A DNA stretch of 64,000 bases from Comamonas halotolerans (GTDB lineage Bacteria; Pseudomonadota; Gammaproteobacteria; Burkholderiales; Burkholderiaceae_C): positions 124,001 through 188,000 of the forward strand of contig NZ_JASAUZ010000023.1 of the NCBI RefSeq assembly GCF_030162935.1. Direction: 5' to 3'. Shown here in pieces: positions 33,242 to 42,497 of the stretch. A model generated the notes under the pieces. That model saw only the letters and a list, made by a program, of their open reading frames with translations. It searched no databases and was not told the DNA's origin. The translations under genes were made by a program, and so were the position numbers. Each line of letters opens with the position of its first letter. The stretch's first letter is position 1.

Positions 33242-34822
33242 ATGCCATCGCCAACTCCGAGTGGCTTAATCACCCAAATACCGCCAGATCGCAAGCTTAT
33301 GTCCTCACGACCTCTCCATTTTTTGCGCCGCGGTCAGCCCGTGACGCTGCACGACGTTCCCCCGGACCGCACCCTGCTGGAGGTGCTGCGCGAAGACTTG
33401 CATTGCACCGGCACCAAAGAAGGCTGTGGCGAGGGTGACTGCGGCGCCTGTACCGTGGTGCTTGGCGAGCGCGTATCCGATGCCGATGGACAGGAACAGC
33501 TGAGCTACAAAGCCATCAACAGTTGTATTCGCTTGGCGCATTCCGTCGAGGGCATGGCTTTGTGGACAGTGGAAGATTTGACCCAGGACCCTGATATCCA
33601 GCTTCCAGCAGGCAAAGATCTCCACCCTGTGCAAGAAGCCCTGGTGCAATGCCATGGCACACAATGCGGTTTCTGCACACCCGGTTTTGTCATGAGCATG
33701 TTCGGCATGTATCAAAACCATGACCAGGGTGCCAGGCTTGACCGCTCAGGTGCACAAGAAGCGCTGTCGGGCAATCTGTGCCGCTGCACGGGTTATCGCC
33801 CTATTCTGGATGCTGCCCAGCAGATGGCATTTTTACCTCCGGCCACCGTCAATGCACCCGCAGTGATGCAAAAGCTCAAGCAACTCGAACAGCAAGCTCA
33901 AGCCCATCACGAGGCAACAATGGGGCAGACCGCACCCAGCTACCAACGCCCCGGCAGCATGCGTGAGTTGCTGCAAATCCGGGCAGCCTATCCGCGCGCA
34001 CAAGTGGTGGCAGGTTGCACCGATGTTGGGCTGTGGGTCACCAAGCAGCACCGAAGATTCGACATGGTGCTGGATGTGACAGGCGCAGAGGAGCTGAAAA
34101 CCATCCAACGTTCTGAAAATTACCTGCACATAGGTGCCGCAGCCACTTTGCATGAGGCTTTCGCAGCACTCAAAAGCCACTGGCCCCAATTGCACAAATT
34201 TGCAGCGCGCTTTGCTGGCCTGCCCGTACGCAACAGTGGAACGCTTGGTGGAAATGTGGCCAATGGCTCTCCCATCGGGGACTCCATGCCACTGCTGATT
34301 GCCTTAAATGCCCAGGTGGTACTGGCCAGCGTGCGCGGAGAGCGCAGCCTGCCCCTGGAGCAGCTTTACACAGGCTACCGCCAGAACCTCATGGCCGCAG
34401 ACGAACTGGTCACACGCATTGACGTTCCTGTGCCCAACACCGATGAATCCACACCATATTTGCGTGCTTACAAAATCAGCAAGCGCCAGGATGACGACAT
34501 CTCCGCCGTGTGTCTGGTCATCCATATCCATGTGAAAGACAAGCTGATCTCCCAGGCCAGCATTGGTGCAGGCGGCGTGGCAGCCACCCCTGCACGTGCC
34601 AGGCAGACTGAAGAAGCCTTGATCGGTCAGCCCTGGTGCGAAGACTCGCTACAAGCCACAGCAAAAGTTTTGCAAGCAGAATTCAACCCTATCTCCGATA
34701 TGCGCGCCAGCAGCGATTACCGCAAGCATGTGCTGGGCAGTTTGATGCAGCGCTTTTGGCTGGAAAGCCAAGGGCTCGCCTGCACATCCCTTGAAAACAT
34801 TCGCGTGGAGGTGGCCGCATGA
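33242..34822 (+). CDS. xdhA: Xanthine dehydrogenase small subunit (2Fe-2S and FAD)
   Basis: The product (526 residues from the ATG at 33242, after GGAAG) has a ferredoxin-type domain with CTGTKEGCGEGDCGACTVVL. A second 2Fe-2S domain follows, with CGFCTPGFVMSMFG and NLCRCTGYRPI (residues about 130-190). Then comes an FAD-binding domain with GCTDVGLWVTKQ and GNVANGSPIGDSMP. An ATG at 33299 is an alternative start and matches many family members. Together with XdhB it oxidises hypoxanthine to xanthine and xanthine to urate. Its stop overlaps the start of xdhB by four bases. Confidence 0.95.
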   Translation: MPSPTPSGLITQIPPDRKLMSSRPLHFLRRGQPVTLHDVPPDRTLLEVLREDLHCTGTKEGCGEGDCGACTVVLGERVSDADGQEQLSYKAINSCIRLAHSVEGMALWTVEDLTQDPDIQLPAGKDLHPVQEALVQCHGTQCGFCTPGFVMSMFGMYQNHDQGARLDRSGAQEALSGNLCRCTGYRPILDAAQQMAFLPPATVNAPAVMQKLKQLEQQAQAHHEATMGQTAPSYQRPGSMRELLQIRAAYPRAQVVAGCTDVGLWVTKQHRRFDMVLDVTGAEELKTIQRSENYLHIGAAATLHEAFAALKSHWPQLHKFAARFAGLPVRNSGTLGGNVANGSPIGDSMPLLIALNAQVVLASVRGERSLPLEQLYTGYRQNLMAADELVTRIDVPVPNTDESTPYLRAYKISKRQDDDISAVCLVIHIHVKDKLISQASIGAGGVAATPARARQTEEALIGQPWCEDSLQATAKVLQAEFNPISDMRASSDYRKHVLGSLMQRFWLESQGLACTSLENIRVEVAA

Positions 34823-37146
34823 GCAATGCAATCCCCACAGCAACGACCACAAGCACCGGTGTGGTTGGACAATCGAACATCCACGAGAGCGCCCGCGCAC
34901 AGGTTTTAGGCAGTGCGCCTTATCTGGACGATCTGCCCGAGCTGCGCGGCACGCTCTACGCCGCACCGATTCTCTCCACTGTAGCCCATGGCACACTGCA
35001 TGGCTTGGACAGCAGTGAAGCACTGACCATGCCTGGCGTGCGCGGCATCGTCCTGGCGGCAGATATTCCTGGCGATCCTATCCTGGCCGCATTTGGCCAT
35101 GACGAACCCATTTTCGCGCTCGAAAAAGTTTTCCATGTGGGTCAGGTGCTGGGCCTGGTAGTCGCTGACAGTGTGATGGCGGCGCGTCGCGCTGCACGCA
35201 AAGTCAAAGCGGACATCACGCCGCTGCCCGCCATACTGGATACTGCAACCGCGATAGCCCAACAGAGTTTTGTGCTGCCACCCGTGCATGTACAACGCGG
35301 CGATGCCGATGCGGGTCTTGCCCGCGCCAGCCACCGCTTGCAGGGCACGCTGGAGGTCGGTGGACAGGAGCATTTCTACCTCGAAGGCCAGATTGCCTAC
35401 GTCATTCCGGCGGAGCAAAACCAGTGGATCGTGCACTCCAGCACCCAGCATCCAGGCGAAGTTCAGGAATGGGTGGCGCATGCCCTGGGTATCAGCGCAC
35501 ACGCCGTCACCGTCCAATGTCGCCGCATGGGTGGCGGCTTTGGTGGCAAGGAAACCCAGGCCGGACATCTGGCCGTATGGTCTGCACTGGCGGCCCGCAA
35601 ATTCGGCTGCCCCATCAAGCTGCGACTGGACCGCGATGATGATTTCATGGTCACTGGCAAGCGCCACCCCTTTGACTACAAATGGGATGTGGGCTTCGAT
35701 GACACTGGCCTGATCACTGGCTTGAAGCTGGAGATGGCCGCACATTGCGGCTTCAGTGCAGACCTGTCCGGCCCGGTAGCCGACCGCGCCATTTTTCATG
35801 CTGACAACGCCTACTTTTTGTCAGACGTGAGCATCACCTCCTACCGCTGCAAGCTCAATACGCAGAGCCATACGGCCTTTCGCGGTTTTGGCGGACCACA
35901 GGGGGTGATCGTGATAGAGACCATCATGGGCGATATTGCACGCACCCTGGGCCTGGATGCCCTAGACGTGCGCCAGCGCAATTACTACGCTGCGGATGCC
36001 AGCTCTGCACGCGCCGTCACTCACTACCAGATGAGGGTGGAAGACAACATCCTGCACCCCATGACGCAAAAGCTGACGCAGTCAGCCAACTATCAGCAAA
36101 GGCTGGCAGCCATTGCTGCATGGAATACACAAAATACGGTGTTGCAGCGCGGCATTGCTGTGACGCCCGTGAAGTTCGGCATCAGCTTCACGGCCACACT
36201 GTTCAATCAGGCCGGAGCGCTGGTGCACGTCTATACCGATGGCAGCGTGCAGGTCAACCACGGTGGCACCGAGATGGGCCAGGGACTGAACACCAAAGTG
36301 GCGCAAATCGTGGCTGATGAACTCGGCGTGCCGCTGTCGCAGGTGCAGGTCACTGCCAGCGACACCAGCAAGGTACCCAATGCCAGTGCCACAGCGGCCA
36401 GCAGCGGCACCGACCTCAATGGCCGCGCCGCGCAATATGCTGCTGGCAAAGTGCGCAGCAATCTGGCCGCTTTTGTGGCGGGATTGGACAATTGTGGCGC
36501 TGGTGCCGTGACTTTCTCTGCCGGGAAAATTCATACACCCAGCGGGTCGCGCGATTTCAAAGCCGTGGTCAAGGAAGCCTATGCCAACCGCATCCAGCTG
36601 TGGAGCGATGGTTTTTACCGCACACCCAAGATCCACTACGACAAGACAACGCTGACGGGCCGCCCTTTCTATTACTTTGCCTATGGTCTGGCGTGCACAG
36701 AAGTGGCCATTGATACGCTCACGGGCGAATCCAAGGTACTGGCTGTTGATGTGCTGTATGACGCAGGCAAGAGCATCAATCCCGCCATCGATGTCGGGCA
36801 GGTGGAAGGCGGATTCATTCAAGGCATGGGCTGGCTGACGACCGAGCAATTGGTGTGGAATGACAAAGGCGTGCTGACCACACACGCTCCCAGCACCTAC
36901 AAAATCCCGGCCACAGGCGATGTTCCGGAGCATTTCAAGATTGAGTTGTACCAAGAGCCCAACTTTGAAGACAACGTGGGCGCTAGCAAAGCCGTGGGTG
37001 AACCCCCCTTCATGCTCGCAATCAGCGTCTACGAAGCGCTACGCCATGCCATTGCCAGTGCGCGCGACAGACAAGGGAAGAAGGGGGTGGTGCAACTGCA
37101 AGCTCCCGCTACTGCGGAGCATGTGTTGCAAGCGTTGCTGCGTTAG
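34819..37146 (+). CDS. xdhB: Xanthine dehydrogenase large subunit (molybdenum cofactor)
   Basis: The 775-residue protein matches XdhB: the molybdopterin-binding GGGFGGKET segment (about residue 240), FRGFGGPQG (about 360), ASSGTDLNG and AVGEPPFMLAISVYEAL with the conserved catalytic-site glutamate near 730. It is translationally coupled to xdhA. Its last four bases overlap the end of the convergent diguanylate cyclase gene. XdhC for its cofactor is encoded elsewhere at 41583-42407. Confidence 0.95.
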   Translation: MSNAIPTATTTSTGVVGQSNIHESARAQVLGSAPYLDDLPELRGTLYAAPILSTVAHGTLHGLDSSEALTMPGVRGIVLAADIPGDPILAAFGHDEPIFALEKVFHVGQVLGLVVADSVMAARRAARKVKADITPLPAILDTATAIAQQSFVLPPVHVQRGDADAGLARASHRLQGTLEVGGQEHFYLEGQIAYVIPAEQNQWIVHSSTQHPGEVQEWVAHALGISAHAVTVQCRRMGGGFGGKETQAGHLAVWSALAARKFGCPIKLRLDRDDDFMVTGKRHPFDYKWDVGFDDTGLITGLKLEMAAHCGFSADLSGPVADRAIFHADNAYFLSDVSITSYRCKLNTQSHTAFRGFGGPQGVIVIETIMGDIARTLGLDALDVRQRNYYAADASSARAVTHYQMRVEDNILHPMTQKLTQSANYQQRLAAIAAWNTQNTVLQRGIAVTPVKFGISFTATLFNQAGALVHVYTDGSVQVNHGGTEMGQGLNTKVAQIVADELGVPLSQVQVTASDTSKVPNASATAASSGTDLNGRAAQYAAGKVRSNLAAFVAGLDNCGAGAVTFSAGKIHTPSGSRDFKAVVKEAYANRIQLWSDGFYRTPKIHYDKTTLTGRPFYYFAYGLACTEVAIDTLTGESKVLAVDVLYDAGKSINPAIDVGQVEGGFIQGMGWLTTEQLVWNDKGVLTTHAPSTYKIPATGDVPEHFKIELYQEPNFEDNVGASKAVGEPPFMLAISVYEALRHAIASARDRQGKKGVVQLQAPATAEHVLQALLR

Positions 37147-39140
37147 TCTTGCAAACTGCGGTTGGCGCTGATCTGCCCCACCGCGACTTGACAGCGACCA
37201 CGGCGCTTGGCCTCATAGCAAGCCATGTCTGCTGCATGCAAGGCCTGCTGCGGGGTATGCCGAAGAGCGTCTACTGCCACCACACCGATGCTGACGCTGA
37301 CCCAGTGACGCTCCCCTCCCCAACTGGGTTGCCAGCGCCAAACCGCGTCACACAGCGCCTGTCCAATGCCTTGTGCATGGGCTAGGCTGATACCCGGCAA
37401 AAGCACGGCGAATTCATCACCGCTAAGGCGCGCTACATTTCCCAGAGGTTGGGTATAACTGGCGAGCAAACGCCCTACATGACGCAGAATTTTGTTCCCC
37501 ATCTCGCGTGAGGTGGTTTCATTCATCATGCCCAGATAATCCAGGTCAGCAAATAGCAGGCAGCCCTGTGCAGGAACAAGCTTGTTCTCAATCACAGCAG
37601 TTTTCCCAGCTTGCATGCTGTCAGTGACCCATGATTGCAGCCCCCACATAAAGGCTTCACGGGTGGGCATGCCTGTGAGGGTGTCACGCCAAGCATGTTC
37701 CTGGTTAGGCAAAGGCATTGCCCGACGCTGACGCCATGGCAGCTGCATGCGCCACACCGTGGCCGAAGAGAGCTGGGAGGGAATCCATGCCAGCACATCC
37801 ACCGACACCCAGTCCCCATCCTTCTTGCGCAGCTTCAGCATACCTTCGAAACTTCCCAGGTCCACAAGGGCGTGCCGCACGTCCGCCAAAACCGCAGCAC
37901 TTTCGAAGAATTGCTCCATGGTGAGCGGCTCATTCTCCGCACCAAAATAGCCCAGCATGACCGCAACTTGTGGCGTTGCCAGCGTGATGCGCCCCTCATG
38001 CTCAAGCAACATGGCTGAAGGCACCGCCTCGAACATGGCCATGGCACCTGCCTGTAGTGACAAGCGCTGTGCAAACGCTCGTTCTTGCAAGGCATCTTCC
38101 TCCAGATCGGTGTCCAATTCCCCGTCTGGTTGAGACAGCAAACTGCGCTTTGGCAACGATGTCCGGCGAGGCCACGGAGCCAGCCAGCCCCACAACAAAG
38201 CACCTGCAAGCACCGTCAACAGCAAGGCTCCACCTGCCAGTCCCAACCATACCTGGGCAGGCAGATCCTGCCCAAAGAAAATATCCTTGGAAGTATCGCG
38301 CACCACGACCAGTTGCCACTGAGGCAGTGGCAACCCCACACGCGTCACCAGCGTCGCCCCCCACTGCTGCGTATCGGCATTGGCTGCCGAAGGGTTGGAA
38401 AGCGCCTTCCAGGCTTGCTCATGCGGAGCCAGCAAATTATCAATGTGCTGCCAGCGGTGCGTGGAATCCGAATGCGCCAGTACCATGCCATCGTTATCCA
38501 GCAAGAGATACTGCAGATTTTTCTCAGGCTCAGTGACCTCTGGCAGCAAGGCAGCCAAAGGCAATTTCACAGTGGCCGCCAAAGCACCCGTGACACGCCC
38601 ATCTTCACGTCGCATCGGCACACTCAACAGCAAGCGCAGATGCTGTTTGTCGTCAACTGCCGAAACATTGGTGATGAAAGGCTTGCCTTCAGAAATGGTT
38701 CGGCGCAGCGCATCCACACCTTGCACGTCAATGTCAGTCACTGTGCCGACCGCTGCATGATGGGTCACAGAGCCTGATGGCAACGCCACATGCAGGCTTG
38801 CAAACAAGCGCAGCATGGAGCCGTCTTGTTGCATCAAAGCATCTAGCACCGCTGGTTTATCCAGCAAGCTGGTGTGCAAGCCTTCTGCGATGGAGTTGAG
38901 CAATCGCTGATGAGCCTCCATGCGGGCAGTGAGCATGCGTGCCCATAAATCAGCTTCAACGGTTTGGTGTGCAACCAAGCGCTCTTGCATGCGCTCATCA
39001 AATACCCGTACCAGAAAGAAAGCGCACAGCAACATGGCAGACAGCACCAATGCCACCAAAACACAGATCGCCATGCGAACGCCATGCCAGCTGGTGGCTG
39101 TACTATCCGGCGAAAGAAGGTTGCTTTTAATCCGGTTCAC
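37143..39140 (-). CDS. Membrane diguanylate cyclase with periplasmic sensor and PAS-like domain
   Basis: The 665-residue protein has an N-terminal helix (about 22-48), a periplasmic Cache-like sensor (to about 285), a second helix (about 295-318), a PAS-like region (about 365-480) and a C-terminal GGDEF domain. The signature is SGDEF (RLSGDEFAVLLPG) rather than GGDEF, a substitution found in active enzymes. The upstream metal-site region is FADLDYLGMMNE. No inhibitory RxxD is at the usual place five residues before SGDEF. The product would raise cyclic-di-GMP. Nothing links it to purine use except position. Confidence 0.85.
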   Translation of the reverse strand: MNRIKSNLLSPDSTATSWHGVRMAICVLVALVLSAMLLCAFFLVRVFDERMQERLVAHQTVEADLWARMLTARMEAHQRLLNSIAEGLHTSLLDKPAVLDALMQQDGSMLRLFASLHVALPSGSVTHHAAVGTVTDIDVQGVDALRRTISEGKPFITNVSAVDDKQHLRLLLSVPMRREDGRVTGALAATVKLPLAALLPEVTEPEKNLQYLLLDNDGMVLAHSDSTHRWQHIDNLLAPHEQAWKALSNPSAANADTQQWGATLVTRVGLPLPQWQLVVVRDTSKDIFFGQDLPAQVWLGLAGGALLLTVLAGALLWGWLAPWPRRTSLPKRSLLSQPDGELDTDLEEDALQERAFAQRLSLQAGAMAMFEAVPSAMLLEHEGRITLATPQVAVMLGYFGAENEPLTMEQFFESAAVLADVRHALVDLGSFEGMLKLRKKDGDWVSVDVLAWIPSQLSSATVWRMQLPWRQRRAMPLPNQEHAWRDTLTGMPTREAFMWGLQSWVTDSMQAGKTAVIENKLVPAQGCLLFADLDYLGMMNETTSREMGNKILRHVGRLLASYTQPLGNVARLSGDEFAVLLPGISLAHAQGIGQALCDAVWRWQPSWGGERHWVSVSIGVVAVDALRHTPQQALHAADMACYEAKRRGRCQVAVGQISANRSLQD

Positions 39141-39220
39141 ACCCCACTATAGGCACGTGAACACACTCTTTCACACGGGTAGAACCCTTGCCAGACAGCG
39201 GCTGACAGCAGCCAAAAGCA

Positions 39221-39243
39221 AAAGAGGCCTTACGGCCTCTTTT
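39221..39243. terminator. Bidirectional terminator between crp-like and cyclase genes
   Basis: Perfect arms AAAGAGGCC/GGCCTCTTT around a TTAC loop with A- and T-runs on the two sides. It follows the leftward regulator gene that ends at 39264. Confidence 0.8.
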
Positions 39244-39263
39244 CTCCTCCCCGATGGATATCT

Positions 39264-39887
39264 TCAGATACCCGCCATGCTTTGCAATGCACTGGGTTTG
39301 GGTAAATTCAAGACATTACCCGTCCCAGCGATCAGACCATGCTCGCGCAAGTGGCGCAGCACACGTGAAAAGGTTTCTGGCGCAATCCCCAATTGGGCAG
39401 CAATAGAGCGTTTGCGCTGGTGCAATGTGACACGCATGGTGCCGTTGTCAGCCTGCTGCGCATGGCGTAGCAGCCATTGTGCACACCGCGCTTCGGCATC
39501 CTGAGACAGGCGACTCACTGCTGTCTCGGTCTGCTGGCAATAGCCATGCGCCATGTCACGCACCAAAGTCACCACCGTCTCAGGCAAACCCTCCAGACTT
39601 TGCCGGAAAGCACTCAGCGAAATACGACGCAAGCGTACCCGCGAGTCGGTAACCATATCGATGCCACATGCTTTATCGGCCAAAGCAAAAGCAGCATCCA
39701 GCCAAGCTGGGCCTTCAACCATGCCAAGCTGGTGGCGCATTTGACCGTCATCCCGCACACCCAACACCACGCAACCGCTGTCGAGGTACAGTACGGAATC
39801 AGGACGCGAACCACGTTGACGCAGCAATTGCCCGGCGGAAACCACCTCTGCTTGGGCCAAGGGATCAAATGATGGGATGAGGAACAT
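39264..39887 (-). CDS. Crp/Fnr-family transcriptional regulator
   Basis: From the ATG at 39887 the protein has 207 residues: a cyclic-nucleotide-like sensor (VSAGQLLRQRGSRPDSVLYLDSG) and a Crp-type winged HTH with RKRSIAAQLGIAPETFSRVLRHLREHGLI. It lacks the N-terminal cysteine cluster of oxygen-sensing FNR, so its signal is unclear. A TTGA-N6-TCAA site lies 37-50 bases upstream, suggesting control by an FNR-type regulator or by itself. It follows puuD on the same strand, separated by a terminator. Confidence 0.85.
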   Translation of the reverse strand: MFLIPSFDPLAQAEVVSAGQLLRQRGSRPDSVLYLDSGCVVLGVRDDGQMRHQLGMVEGPAWLDAAFALADKACGIDMVTDSRVRLRRISLSAFRQSLEGLPETVVTLVRDMAHGYCQQTETAVSRLSQDAEARCAQWLLRHAQQADNGTMRVTLHQRKRSIAAQLGIAPETFSRVLRHLREHGLIAGTGNVLNLPKPSALQSMAGI

Positions 39888-39923
39888 AGTCCCAGACTTT
39901 GCCTGAGCCCATACCAGACTATG

Positions 39924-39937
39924 TTGAGCCAAGTCAA
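39924..39937. promoter_or_regulatory. FNR/DNR-type box upstream of the Crp-like regulator
   Basis: TTGAGCCAAGTCAA keeps the TTGA-N6-TCAA core of the FNR consensus (TTGAT-N4-ATCAA), with one mismatch in each half-site. It is centred about 43 bases before the translation start at 39887. Confidence 0.5.
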
Positions 39938-40020
39938 CATTGCAATCTGGTTTTGTCAAGATTCTTTTCTCCTCAAAGTTTCCAGAGGAGCGTACGCTTG
40001 AAAGCTGCATGCAAGCCAGA

Positions 40021-40048
40021 AAAAACCCGCAGCGCATGGCTGCGGGTT
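40021..40048 (-). terminator. Intrinsic terminator after puuD
   Basis: On the minus strand, AACCCGCAGC/GCTGCGGGTT arms are followed by a T-run (complement of 40021-40025). It lies 30 bases after the puuD stop. Confidence 0.8.
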
Positions 40049-40077
40049 ACACCTAAGAGCGTGGTTTTGCGTTGCCT

Positions 40078-41379
40078 TTACTTGATCGCAGCGCCACTTT
40101 CAAACCATTGTTTGAAGGCTGCACGCTCTTCTTCATTGAGCGCATCAGGATTGCCAAACGGCATCTTGCGCAGCAGCACCACCTGTTGGTAAATCTGCTG
40201 GGCATGGGACTTGACCTCTTCGGCCGTATCGAACTTCACGTTCTTTTGCGCGATGGTGTTGGCGCTGTGACACACCACACAATGTTGCTGCATCACGGCA
40301 TGCAGTTTTTCATAGCTTCCTACAGTGCCTGTACTTGCACTGCCAGTAGCAGCGGACACTGCCGGTGCCACAGCTTTCGCTTCCTCGCCTTGCAACACCG
40401 ACTGTCCAACGGGCGCAATCACCGCCGGATTGACTGCTACTGCTGCTGGAGGCATCGGCTTGAGCCAGGCCAGCACACCCAGCAACACAACCATACCAAC
40501 GGCCGCATACTTCCAGGGGTGAGGATTTCGGCCCAGTTTGTAACCATGACGCATCACGAAGAACTGGCGAATGGCAGCTCCCGCAAACATCATCAAAATC
40601 AGTACCAGCCAATTCAGTTCATGTGAATGCAGCCAGCCATAGTGGTTGGACAGCATGGCAAACAGTACAGGCAGGGTGAAGTAGGTGTTGTGCACGCTAC
40701 GCTGCTTGCCGCGCTTGCCATGAATAGGGTCTACAGGCTCACCCGCCTTGATGGAGGCAACCACCTTCTTTTGGCCAGGAATGATCCAGAAGAACACGTT
40801 CGCGCTCATGGAAGTCGCCAACATTGCTCCAATCAGCAGAAATGCGGCTTGCCCCGGGAACAAATGGCAGGCAAGGTAAGAGGCAATACAGACCAGCACC
40901 AAAACCAGCGCGCCGACGATGCCGTCTCCCCCCTCTTTTTCACCAAAGATGCGACAGATTGCGTTGTACAGCAGCCAGAACACCACCAGAAAGGCCAGCG
41001 CCACCACAATGGCCATTTGACTGGACATGACCGGATTGGCTGGATTGACCAGGTAAATATTGGCATTCCAGAGATAGGACACTGTCAGCAGCGCAAATCC
41101 CGACAGCCATGTCGTGTAACTTTCCCAATAGAACCAGTGCAGGTGATCCGGCAGTTTGGGCGGTGAGACATTGAATTTGACAGGGTGGTAGAACCCCCCT
41201 CCGTGGACGGCCCACAATTCACCGCTGACGCCTTGTTTCTTGAGGTCTTCATCAACTGGTGGTGTCAGACTGCTGTCGAGAAATACAAAATAAAACGACG
41301 AGCCTACCCATGCGATGGCGGTAATGACATGCAGCCACCGCAACAGCAGGTTGGCCCAGTCGAGAAAATAGCTTTCCAT
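40078..41379 (-). CDS. puuD: Membrane urate hydroxylase with C-terminal cytochrome c domain
   Basis: The 433-residue protein has about eight membrane helices (residues 10-315), with the PuuD-type N-terminus LLRWLHVITAIAWVGSSFYFVFLD. A C-terminal periplasmic domain has haem c site CVVCH (near residue 364) and a second ligand region with KMPFGNPDAL. PuuD turns urate into 5-hydroxyisourate, passing electrons to the respiratory chain instead of making hydrogen peroxide. The product is taken by HIU hydrolase encoded at 43638. A purine-regulon site lies about 140 bases upstream of its start. Confidence 0.92.
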   Translation of the reverse strand: MESYFLDWANLLLRWLHVITAIAWVGSSFYFVFLDSSLTPPVDEDLKKQGVSGELWAVHGGGFYHPVKFNVSPPKLPDHLHWFYWESYTTWLSGFALLTVSYLWNANIYLVNPANPVMSSQMAIVVALAFLVVFWLLYNAICRIFGEKEGGDGIVGALVLVLVCIASYLACHLFPGQAAFLLIGAMLATSMSANVFFWIIPGQKKVVASIKAGEPVDPIHGKRGKQRSVHNTYFTLPVLFAMLSNHYGWLHSHELNWLVLILMMFAGAAIRQFFVMRHGYKLGRNPHPWKYAAVGMVVLLGVLAWLKPMPPAAVAVNPAVIAPVGQSVLQGEEAKAVAPAVSAATGSASTGTVGSYEKLHAVMQQHCVVCHSANTIAQKNVKFDTAEEVKSHAQQIYQQVVLLRKMPFGNPDALNEEERAAFKQWFESGAAIK

Positions 41380-41517
41380 AGCTCTTCACTCCGGCAGTAT
41401 GGTGCTGCCTAGGATCAATCCTGCTCACCACTGCGGGCGCTCTGAGCAGAAGAAGGGGTCGCGCACCTGGGATACGAGCATCCTTATGGGCACCGCTGCG
41501 ACCTGTCTTTGCCGAAA

Positions 41518-41556
41518 GTGTATGCATTTTTTGTCGACAATTTTGAAAAAATGCAT
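41518..41556. promoter_or_regulatory. Operator cluster upstream of puuD
   Basis: TGTATGCA at 41519-41526 is followed by a TTTTTTG tract. An 11-base inverted repeat ATGCATTTTTT (41522-41532) / AAAAAATGCAT (41546-41556) encloses the palindrome TTGTCGACAA (41531-41540). This is the densest symmetric element in the purine region. Confidence 0.6.
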
Positions 41557-41582
41557 GTTCCTAGGACAACTACCAACCCGCG

Positions 41583-42407
41583 TCAGATGATTGCAAGCTG
41601 CTTGGCTCGCAATTGCAATAACTGTGCCGCCACAGCGATGGCAATCACTTCCGGCTCTTTGCCTGGAACCTCTGTCATTCCTATTGGACAGGTGATGTGG
41701 GCGACCTCATCTTCGGCAAACCCGCGTTCCGCCAATCTTCTCTGGAAAACCGCCCATTTGGTCGCACTACCAATCAAGCCCACAAATGGCAGATCCCCCT
41801 GCATGCGCTGGCGGCGAAGGCAGGCACAGACAATGTCCAGATCCTCGGCATGACTAAAGCTCATGATCAACACCAGCGAATGTGCAGCCAGGCCGCGCAC
41901 CGCATCATGAACGGGTTCGGAATGTTCGCATCGCACATGTGCAGGCGGTTCGGCAGGGAGCATCTCCTCGCGACTGTCCACCCACTGAACATCAAAGGAC
42001 AAGGGCTGTAAAACACGTACCAGAGCATGACCCACATGGCCAGCGCCAAACAGGGCTACAGGTACTTTCACGGGCTGCAAGCGCTTCAGCACAGCTTCCA
42101 CCGTCGCTTGCGTCACTGCGCACAGACGGATCTCCACCACGCCCCCGCAGCACTGGCCCAAAGAAGGCCCTAACGCAAGGCGGTGTATGCGAGCCTGCCC
42201 TTCCAGGCCTTGTTGCAGCCATGCACGTGCAAGCCGCAATGCCTCCCACTCCAGATGGCCACCACCAATCGTGCCAATCAATGCACAAGGCTGCACCGCC
42301 ATCCACGCACCTGGACCGCGTGGTGCCGACCCTTGCACCGACACCACTTCGACCAGACACACCAGGCCTTGTGCGACGGCTGTCATCAGTCGCTGTCTAT
42401 CGTTCAC
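41583..42407 (-). CDS. xdhC: Xanthine dehydrogenase accessory protein XdhC
   Basis: The 274-residue protein has the XdhC N-terminal domain (GSAPRGPGAWMAVQ...GTIGGGHLEWEALRLA) and the C-terminal Rossmann-like domain (PVALFGAGHVGHALV). XdhC binds molybdenum cofactor, adds sulfur to it and passes it to XdhB. I choose the GTG start at 42407 because AAAAGGTGA lies at good spacing. It ends just before the puuD promoter region, on the same strand. Confidence 0.92.
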   Translation of the reverse strand: MNDRQRLMTAVAQGLVCLVEVVSVQGSAPRGPGAWMAVQPCALIGTIGGGHLEWEALRLARAWLQQGLEGQARIHRLALGPSLGQCCGGVVEIRLCAVTQATVEAVLKRLQPVKVPVALFGAGHVGHALVRVLQPLSFDVQWVDSREEMLPAEPPAHVRCEHSEPVHDAVRGLAAHSLVLIMSFSHAEDLDIVCACLRRQRMQGDLPFVGLIGSATKWAVFQRRLAERGFAEDEVAHITCPIGMTEVPGKEPEVIAIAVAAQLLQLRAKQLAII

Positions 42408-42497
42408 CCAATCACCTTTTTTCTTACACCGAAGCCCGCAAACCAAGCACAAGTCTTGCCACTTCTACATCCGCCGCAATCCGGATAAGCTTGCACC

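Noticed and set aside
37143-39140. Possible inactive cyclase because the signature is SGDEF and not GGDEF
   Set aside because: Serine at the first position is tolerated in active diguanylate cyclases, and the metal-site aspartates look intact, so I do not call it inactive.
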